A stretch of DNA of 30,897 bases, from assembly GCA_016302225.1 (NCBI GenBank), contig JAEDOB010000002.1, positions 1 through 30,897 of the forward strand. Direction: 5' to 3'. The notes beneath the pieces are model-generated. The model ran no database searches, was not told where the DNA came from, and saw only the letters and a program-made list of their open reading frames with translations. The translations under genes were made by a program, and so were the position numbers. Source of the DNA: Oscillospiraceae bacterium. Lineage in GTDB: Bacteria > Bacillota > Clostridia > Oscillospirales > Ruminococcaceae. Below, piece after piece: positions 25,256 to 30,897 of this stretch (position 1 is the first letter of the stretch; the number at the start of each line of letters is the position of its first letter).

Positions 25256-26380
25256 TTAGATTATTGCACCTTTTCCGATATACAGGGGATAATTCTGCGA
25301 GCCTGTCAGCATGCGATGGCTTGCGATCTCCACCTTCTTGTCGGTGATAACGTAGCTGATGTCGCATTTCTGACCGATAACGCCCTCCTGCATAATGATG
25401 GAGTTCTTGACCTCTGCGCCCTTTTCGACCTTAACGCCTCTGAACAGGATGCAGTTTTCGACCTTGCCCTCAATGATACAGCCGTCGGCGATAAGGGAGT
25501 TCTTAACGGATGCACCGATGCCGAACTTAGCGGGAGCATTATCTCTTACCTTGGTGTAGATAGGAGTATCGCTCTTGAACAGCTTAGCTCTGTTATCGGA
25601 GTTCAGCAGCTCCATATTTGCCTTGTAGTAGCTGTTCATGGAGTCGATCTTGGAGAAGTAACCCTCATGGCGGTAGCCCATGATCTTGTACTCATGGCTT
25701 CTTGCCTGGAGAATGTCCTTCTCAAAGCTGTACATACTTCTTGAAGCAGCTTCAAGCACGATATTTTTGAGGAATTCCTTGGAAAGTACGAAGATATTCA
25801 GGCTGAGATTGCATGCGCCGCTCATCTGGGGATTGATGAGAACGTCAACGATGCGTCCGTCGTCATTTACGCCGAGAATGGTGGACTTCTGAGTCTGCTC
25901 CAGAGAGAGCACGTCCTTTGCGTAAACTACGGTAATATCAGCCATAGTTTCTATGTGACGGTCGATAACAGCGGAGAGATCCATATTTGCAACAACGTCG
26001 CAGTCGGACAGGATAACATAGTCCGCATCGGAGGTCTTGATGAAATCCCAAACGCCGTAGAGAGCCTCAAGGCGTCCTCTGTACATACCGCTGGCAACGT
26101 GGGAGAAGGGAGGGAGCAGGTGCAGACCGCCGTTCTTGCGGGCAAGATCCCACTCACGTCCCGAGCCCAGATGGTCCAGCAGGGACTGATAGTTGGAACG
26201 GGTGATAACGCCGACCTCGGCAACACCGCTGTTTACCATATTGGAAAGAGGGAAGTCGATAAGACGGTATCTGCCGCCGAAAAGTACCGAACCCATAGTT
26301 CTCTGCTTAGTGATTTCAAACACGGTTTCATCGTGCATATTTGCAAAGATAAGTCCTAAGATCTTGTGTTTAGCGCTCAT
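25256..26380 (-). CDS. glgD: GlgD, non-catalytic-type subunit of ADP-glucose pyrophosphorylase
   Basis: This 374-residue paralogue of GlgC keeps the nucleotidyltransferase core (FGGRYRLIDFPLSNMVNSGV, about 34-53) and a C-terminal left-handed beta-helix. In place of the GGxGxRL nucleotide-binding loop it has IFANMHDE (11-18). This loss is the mark of GlgD, which in Firmicutes forms a heterotetramer with GlgC and raises its activity. It starts 15 bases after glgC with GGGAGG at about 9 bases. Almost certainly inactive alone. Confidence 0.93.
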   Translation of the reverse strand: MSAKHKILGLIFANMHDETVFEITKQRTMGSVLFGGRYRLIDFPLSNMVNSGVAEVGVITRSNYQSLLDHLGSGREWDLARKNGGLHLLPPFSHVASGMYRGRLEALYGVWDFIKTSDADYVILSDCDVVANMDLSAVIDRHIETMADITVVYAKDVLSLEQTQKSTILGVNDDGRIVDVLINPQMSGACNLSLNIFVLSKEFLKNIVLEAASRSMYSFEKDILQARSHEYKIMGYRHEGYFSKIDSMNSYYKANMELLNSDNRAKLFKSDTPIYTKVRDNAPAKFGIGASVKNSLIADGCIIEGKVENCILFRGVKVEKGAEVKNSIIMQEGVIGQKCDISYVITDKKVEIASHRMLTGSQNYPLYIGKGAII

Positions 26381-26395
26381 TGTAATGTTCCTCCC

Positions 26396-27598
26396 TTATA
26401 TATTTTCCGAAATGATCTGCTTAGGAAGAACCTTGGCGTTCTCCGAAACGTTGACATTATGTCCGACTACGGCGATGCCCCATTCGTCCCTGTTTTCAAC
26501 CGATTCGGGTCTTGCTCCTACCTGAGCATTTGCTTCTACTACTGTGTTTTCGCCGATAATTGCGTACTCTACAACTGCGCCTGCCTTGATAACGGAGCCG
26601 GGCATGATGATAGAGTCGGTAACTGTTGCGCCCTTTTCGATCTTAACGCCTGCGGAGATAACGGAGAAGTCAACCGTTCCCTCGATCTCGCAGCCCTCGG
26701 CGATCATGGAGTTCTCAACAACAGCGTCCGAGCCGATGTACTGAGGAGGCATAATGGGGTTTCTGGAATACATCTTCCACTCGGGGTCGTACAGGTCGAT
26801 GGGAATGTTGGGGTTCAGAAGGTCCATATTTGCCTCCCAAAGGCTGTCCAGAGTTCCAACGTCCTTCCAGTAGCCGTCAAAGTGGTAAGCTACCATCTTT
26901 TCGCCGTTTGCCTTCATATCGGGGATAATGTTCTTACCGAAGTCCTTAGAAGCGGTTTCGTCGTTTTCATTGTCGATAAGGTACTGTCTGAGCTTCTTCC
27001 ATGTGAATATGTAGATACCCATTGAAGCAAGGGTGGAGCGGGGGTGCTTGGGCTTTTCCTCAAAGTCGATGATGTTATCGTCCTCGTCGGTGATCATAAT
27101 GCCGAAGCGTGAAGCCTCCTCCATGGAAACCTCCAGAACAGCAATGGTAGCATCTGCGTTCTTCTTCTTGTGGTATTCCAGCATATCGTTGTAATCCATC
27201 TTGTAGATGTGGTCACCCGAAAGGATAACAACATATTCGGGATTGTATCTGTCAACGAAGCTGATGTTCTGATAGATAGCGTTTGCGGTACCCTTATACC
27301 ACTGAGCGCCCAGAGCGGTCTGGAAGGGAGGCAGGCTGTGAACGCCGCCGTGAAGCTTGTCCAGATCCCACGGCTGACCGTTTCCGATATAGTCGTGAAG
27401 TACCAGGGGCTGATACTGTGTCAGAACGCCGACGGTATCAATACCCGAGTTAATGCAGTTTGAGAGAGGGAAGTCGATAATTCTGTACTTTCCTCCGAAG
27501 GGTACGGCAGGCTTTGCCATATCCTGAGTGAGCGCATACAGACGGCTGCCCTGACCGCCTGCAAGAAGCATTGCCACACATTCTTTCTTGATATACAT
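26396..27598 (-). CDS. glgC: Glucose-1-phosphate adenylyltransferase, catalytic subunit GlgC
   Basis: GlgC makes ADP-glucose and pyrophosphate from glucose-1-phosphate and ATP, the committed step of bacterial glycogen synthesis. The 400-residue protein has the intact loop GGQGSRL (14-20), [19 protein letters not shown] (29-47), GTANAIYQN (103-111) and [10 protein letters not shown] (127-136) with catalytic Asp129, then a beta-helix C-terminus. Start ATG 27598 follows GGAGG at 8 bases. Second gene of the operon; the 89-base gap to glgB contains a small dyad CGGAAA/TTTCCG but no convincing promoter. Confidence 0.97.
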   Translation of the reverse strand: MYIKKECVAMLLAGGQGSRLYALTQDMAKPAVPFGGKYRIIDFPLSNCINSGIDTVGVLTQYQPLVLHDYIGNGQPWDLDKLHGGVHSLPPFQTALGAQWYKGTANAIYQNISFVDRYNPEYVVILSGDHIYKMDYNDMLEYHKKKNADATIAVLEVSMEEASRFGIMITDEDDNIIDFEEKPKHPRSTLASMGIYIFTWKKLRQYLIDNENDETASKDFGKNIIPDMKANGEKMVAYHFDGYWKDVGTLDSLWEANMDLLNPNIPIDLYDPEWKMYSRNPIMPPQYIGSDAVVENSMIAEGCEIEGTVDFSVISAGVKIEKGATVTDSIIMPGSVIKAGAVVEYAIIGENTVVEANAQVGARPESVENRDEWGIAVVGHNVNVSENAKVLPKQIISENI

Positions 27599-27687
27599 AG
27601 ATTTTTCCTCCAGTCGATTTTCGGGATTACAGGTAAACTGTCACCGTTTCTTATGTCGTTTGGTATAATAACGGAAAATTTCCGATA

Positions 27688-29799
27688 TTAGCTTTCCGAT
27701 TTAGGCTTTCTGCCGCGCTTTTTTGGAGCCTGACCTTCTGCGGGAGCGGCTTCCTTCTTTGCCTTTGAAGTTGTTTTCTTTACTGCGGTTTCTGCCTTGG
27801 GAGCCTTGCTTGCTCTCTTCTTGGGAGCCTTTTCGGTCTTTTCAACTGCTGTTGTTTCGACCTCTGCCTTTGCCTTTGTTGTGCGGGGCTTTCTCTTCTT
27901 AACGGGGGTATGCTTGAAGTAAAGCACCGACATAGGCGGGATATTTATGGAGATGGACTGCTCATAGCCGTGCATGGAGTAATCGTTGGTCAGCACCTTG
28001 CCGTTTTTGGTTTCGCCGCTGCCGCCGAACTCTGCTGCGTCGGTGTTGAACACTTCCGTATATGCGCCCTCGTAGGGAACGCCGATGCGGTAGCCTGTTC
28101 TCTTGACGGGAACGAAGTTGCAGACTACAACTATTTCATTTCCGTCATTGTCTATACGTCTGAAAGCGATAATGCTCTGAGTATAGTCGTCGTTGGAGAT
28201 CCAGGAGAAGCCGTGCCATGAATAATCGTCCTGCCAGAAGGGAGGATTGTCCAGATAGAACCTGTTGAGCGATCTTACGCAGTTCTGAACGCTTCTGTGA
28301 GTTTCATACTGCAGGAGCATCCAATCCAGCTCGGTCTTGAAATCCCACTCCTTGACCTGTGCAAATTCCTGACCCATAAACATGAGCTTTTTGCCCGGGT
28401 GAGCGGTCATAAACGCATAGAATGCCTTGAGAGAAGCAAACTTCTTTTCCAGAGTATCGCCGCCCATTTTGCCCACCATGGACGCCTTTCCGTGAACCAC
28501 CTCGTCATGAGAAAGGGGCAGAATGAAATTCTCGCTGAAAGCATAGTAGAAGGAGAAGGTCAGGCAGCCGTGATGGTCTGCTCTGTAAATAGGATCCATG
28601 CTCATATAGTGGATCATATCGTTCATCCAGCCCATGTTCCACTTGAAGTTAAAGCCAAGACCGTTGTTGTGTGCGGGCTTGGTAACATTTTCCCAAGCGG
28701 TGGACTCCTCTGCGATCATCAGGGCGTTGGGATATTTGCCGAATACTGCGGTGTTCAGCTTCTGAAGGAACTCAACAGCCTCATAGTTGCGGTTTCCGCC
28801 GTCCTTGTTGGGACGCCAGTTGCCGGGTGTTCTGTCGTAGTCAAGGTAGAGCATTGAAGCAACAGCGTCAACTCTCAGACCGTCTATATGATACTTATCC
28901 ATCCAGAAAAGTGCGTTGGAAATAAGGAAGGAGCGGACTTCGTTTTTGCCGAAATCGAACACTCTTGTACCCCATGAAGCGTGCTCCTTTTTGAGGGGGT
29001 CGGAGTACTCATAGCAGCAGTCGCCGTCAAACTCGAACAGTCCCGCAGCGTCCTTGGGGAAGTGAGCGGGTACCCAGTCAAGGATAACGCCTATTCCCGC
29101 CTGATGGAACATATCCACCATCTTCATAAACTCCTCGGGAGTGCCGTAACGGGAAGTGACGGCGTAATAACCGATTATCTGATAGCCCCAGGAGCCGTCA
29201 TAGGGATATTCAGCAAGGGGCATAAGCTCGATGTGAGTATATCCCATATCCTTTAAATAGGGGATAATTGACTCTGCAAACTGAACATAGTTATACAGAT
29301 AGCCGCCTGCGTGCTGTTTCCATGAACCCAGATGCACCTCGTAAATATTTACGGGGCTCTGGTAAATATTCTTCTTTGCCTTGTCGTCCTGCCACTTTTC
29401 GTCGCCCCACTTGTAGCCGTCTATCTCATACACCTTTGAAGCGGTGTTGGGACGGGTTTCCATGTGAGTGCCGTAGGGGTCTGCCTTCAGGACAACGTTG
29501 CAGTGGCGTGTTTCGATGCTGTATTTATATGTAAAATACCTGTCCGCACCGGGGATAAAAGTTTCCCAAACCCCGCTTTCGCCAAGCAGGTCCATGGGGT
29601 TTTTGTCCCTGTTCCAGTCGTTGAAATCTCCCACGAGGGATACCGAAAGGGCTTTAGGTGCCCAAACTCGGAAATATACGCCCTTCTCTCCGTCCTTTTC
29701 GCCGCTGTGAGCACCGAAGAAGTTGTACGCTTCGGTGTTGTTTCCCTCATGGAAAAGGAAAACGGGGACTTCATAATTTTCGGGTAATTCTCTCTTCAT
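27688..29799 (-). CDS. glgB: 1,4-alpha-glucan branching enzyme with a basic C-terminal tail
   Basis: GlgB cuts an alpha-1,4 chain and rejoins it as an alpha-1,6 branch. The 703-residue protein has an N-terminal CBM48 (about 30-120), a GH13 barrel (about 150-520) with nucleophile Asp311 (DGLRVDAVASML), acid/base Glu364 (MIAEES) and His431-Asp432 (LSHDEVVHG), and a C-terminal beta domain ending near 630. Beyond that is a 72-residue Lys/Ala/Thr-rich tail (632-703) ending KKRGRKPKSES, resembling histone-H1-like or AT-hook tails and absent from ordinary GlgB. ATG 29799 follows GGAGG at 10 bases. First gene of the glgBCDA operon. Confidence 0.96.
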   Translation of the reverse strand: MKRELPENYEVPVFLFHEGNNTEAYNFFGAHSGEKDGEKGVYFRVWAPKALSVSLVGDFNDWNRDKNPMDLLGESGVWETFIPGADRYFTYKYSIETRHCNVVLKADPYGTHMETRPNTASKVYEIDGYKWGDEKWQDDKAKKNIYQSPVNIYEVHLGSWKQHAGGYLYNYVQFAESIIPYLKDMGYTHIELMPLAEYPYDGSWGYQIIGYYAVTSRYGTPEEFMKMVDMFHQAGIGVILDWVPAHFPKDAAGLFEFDGDCCYEYSDPLKKEHASWGTRVFDFGKNEVRSFLISNALFWMDKYHIDGLRVDAVASMLYLDYDRTPGNWRPNKDGGNRNYEAVEFLQKLNTAVFGKYPNALMIAEESTAWENVTKPAHNNGLGFNFKWNMGWMNDMIHYMSMDPIYRADHHGCLTFSFYYAFSENFILPLSHDEVVHGKASMVGKMGGDTLEKKFASLKAFYAFMTAHPGKKLMFMGQEFAQVKEWDFKTELDWMLLQYETHRSVQNCVRSLNRFYLDNPPFWQDDYSWHGFSWISNDDYTQSIIAFRRIDNDGNEIVVVCNFVPVKRTGYRIGVPYEGAYTEVFNTDAAEFGGSGETKNGKVLTNDYSMHGYEQSISINIPPMSVLYFKHTPVKKRKPRTTKAKAEVETTAVEKTEKAPKKRASKAPKAETAVKKTTSKAKKEAAPAEGQAPKKRGRKPKSES

Positions 29800-29839
29800 A
29801 ATTCTCTATCCTCCGTGCCGCCTGCAAAGCGTCGGAGGG

Positions 29840-29870
29840 CGTTTTGCGGTGATTTTTCACTGCGAAAACG
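29840..29870 (-). other. Stem-loop in the glgB 5' leader
   Basis: CGTTTTGCGGTGA (29840-29852) and TCACTGCGAAAACG (29857-29870) fold into an imperfect stem with one mismatch and one bulge and a TTTT loop (plus-strand reading). It lies within the roughly 110-base leader between the predicted start of transcription and the glgB ribosome site. It does not match a riboswitch class I know. Confidence 0.4.
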
Positions 29871-29916
29871 GTTTGCTCGGGCGCAATTGGGCGGTCATAA
29901 TTTATGGCTTATATAT

Positions 29917-29945
29917 ATTTTAACAGATTATGTATTCAAATGCAA
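29917..29945 (-). promoter_or_regulatory. Likely promoter of the glgBCDA operon
   Basis: On the minus strand TTGCAT (29945-29940) and TAAAAT (29922-29917) are spaced by 17 bases. The remaining part of the 307-base gap 29800-30106 is very AT-rich and shows no gene and no clear terminator for pnuC. Confidence 0.6.
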
Positions 29946-30106
29946 TACCTTTAGTAATAATTCTATAAATATGACGTAAAGGCAAAATTATTTTTGGTTA
30001 AAATGACGATTAAATTTTGGCAGGAAACTTGAAAAACTGTCGGGATTATAAATATTTGGTCGACGATATTGGCAAATATATGATATTATGGATAAATCTG
30101 TAAATT

Positions 30107-30847
30107 TTACGGTATAAAATTACCCTGCTGTCCGACCTTATTTGTGCAATTCGCAGAATTTATTTCCGCCGACTGTCTGTGCTTCATTTTCCGCCAGCTG
30201 ACAAAGCCGTAGAGGTCGTTTACGAAAAACACGACAAAGCAGACCGTTACCGACAGATAGGAAATATCCGTCATTGCAGCCAATATCCACAGTATTATAA
30301 GTACAAGGTCATTGAGGGCATAGGCAGCCGAAAAATACGCCGTCCGCCGAAAGGTCAGGTACGCCGCCGCAAAGCTGGTCGCCACAGAAACGGTGCTGGG
30401 GATAAGGTTCGCCGTCCCGAAGGCTTTCAGGATAAAGTAAAACAGGGCGGTCACAGCGGCGGTCAGCAGCAGCATAAAGCCGATTTCACGGCGGCTGATG
30501 CTGTTTACCCTTACCTCGGCTTTGTTGCCGTCATAGGGGTTTTTCAGCCATGAAACAAGGGAAAGGGCTGCCATGGGAGCGGTCATTCCCAGATAGGTTA
30601 TCATCTCCCCGTAATAGGCAAATCGGTAAGAAATAACGCCGTACATTCCGCTGAAAATTATGATAAGCAGCTGCCCGACGGGATTGCCCTTGGCGCAGAA
30701 AATAAGCGAGGTAACGCCTGTCAGCGAGGCGGCTAGGGTGAGAAAATTTTGTCTGTCAAAGATCAAGAACATTATGATAATCAGTCCCGCCGAGCCGCAC
30801 CAGAGCAGCTTTTCAAAGGCGGTGAAATATGCGAAAAGTGACTTCAT
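30107..30847 (-). CDS. pnuC: PnuC-family transporter, probably for nicotinamide riboside
   Basis: This 246-residue polytopic membrane protein has about seven to eight hydrophobic segments. The pattern CAKGNPVGQLLIIIFSGMYGVISY (an N-terminal repeat) and NDLYGFVSWRKM near residue 210-221 matches the PnuC family, whose members carry nicotinamide riboside (NAD precursor) by facilitated diffusion driven by intracellular phosphorylation. Related PnuX/PnuT proteins carry riboflavin or thiamine, so the exact vitamin is not settled. Start ATG 30847 has GAAGGA about 10 bases upstream. No kinase (nadR-like) gene is in view; the upstream side is cut off by the window edge. Confidence 0.88.
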   Translation of the reverse strand: MKSLFAYFTAFEKLLWCGSAGLIIIMFLIFDRQNFLTLAASLTGVTSLIFCAKGNPVGQLLIIIFSGMYGVISYRFAYYGEMITYLGMTAPMAALSLVSWLKNPYDGNKAEVRVNSISRREIGFMLLLTAAVTALFYFILKAFGTANLIPSTVSVATSFAAAYLTFRRTAYFSAAYALNDLVLIILWILAAMTDISYLSVTVCFVVFFVNDLYGFVSWRKMKHRQSAEINSANCTNKVGQQGNFIP

Positions 30848-30883
30848 TGGGTGGGGTTCCTTCCGTGGTTTTGTATCAATAAA

Positions 30884-30889
30884 ATTATA
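30884..30889 (-). promoter_or_regulatory. -10 box of the pnuC promoter (rest outside the window)
   Basis: On the minus strand TATAAT lies at 30889-30884, 37 bases upstream of the pnuC start codon. The -35 would fall beyond the window end. The resulting leader of about 30 bases is too short for a riboswitch. Confidence 0.55.
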
Positions 30890-30897
30890 TCAGAAGG

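Noticed and set aside
30848..30897. NAD-type riboswitch upstream of pnuC
   Set aside because: The visible -10 box leaves a leader of only about 30 bases, too short for the known classes; upstream sequence is outside the window.

Overview
The window looks like a chromosome segment of a low-to-mid G+C anaerobic Firmicute, most likely a Ruminococcus-like member of the Oscillospiraceae. This is inferred from gene content and style: GlgC/GlgD paired ADP-glucose pyrophosphorylase subunits, a walJ-rlmH pair, strong AGGAGG-type ribosome sites, TTG and GTG starts, and sigma-A promoters with 17-bp spacers. No rRNA, tRNA, CRISPR array, phage gene or transposase gene was seen. Almost all genes are intact, and the layout is that of ordinary chromosome with several short regulons.

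Left part (1-6939, plus strand): the end of an unidentified acidic protein, then murA (peptidoglycan), walJ (metallo-beta-lactamase fold) and rlmH (23S rRNA methyltransferase) packed together. Next comes a regulated unit: a consensus promoter (3035-3063), a 23-codon leader ORF (3108-3179), an intrinsic terminator (3208-3239), and two overlapping ABC exporter half-transporter genes. This is the architecture of ribosome-mediated transcription attenuation, as known for the Bacillus bmrB-bmrCD drug-exporter operon, and it is the most interesting system in the window. A 101-bp MITE-like inverted repeat sits exactly at the stop codon of the second transporter gene.

Middle part (7047-16757): a methyl-accepting chemotaxis protein (minus), thioredoxin reductase (plus), an AraC-type regulator (minus) divergent from a LacZ-type GH2 beta-galactosidase (plus) with overlapping divergent promoters and two palindromes, and a two-gene minus-strand operon of an ECF-type sigma factor and a membrane-anchored beta-propeller protein that probably acts as its sensor or anti-sigma partner.

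Right part (16758-30897): a large YfhO-type membrane protein; a metal-resistance operon (ArsR/SmtB sensor, class I methyltransferase, P1B-type Zn/Cd/Pb ATPase) headed by a near-canonical SmtB-type operator; a small acidic Cys-clustered membrane protein; a four-gene minus-strand glycogen operon glgB-glgC-glgD-glgA; and a PnuC-type vitamin transporter at the right edge. The glycogen genes form a complete synthesis pathway from glucose-1-phosphate: GlgC/GlgD make ADP-glucose, GlgA elongates, GlgB branches. Several start codons were chosen by ribosome-site position rather than by longest reading frame; each such choice is explained in its entry.
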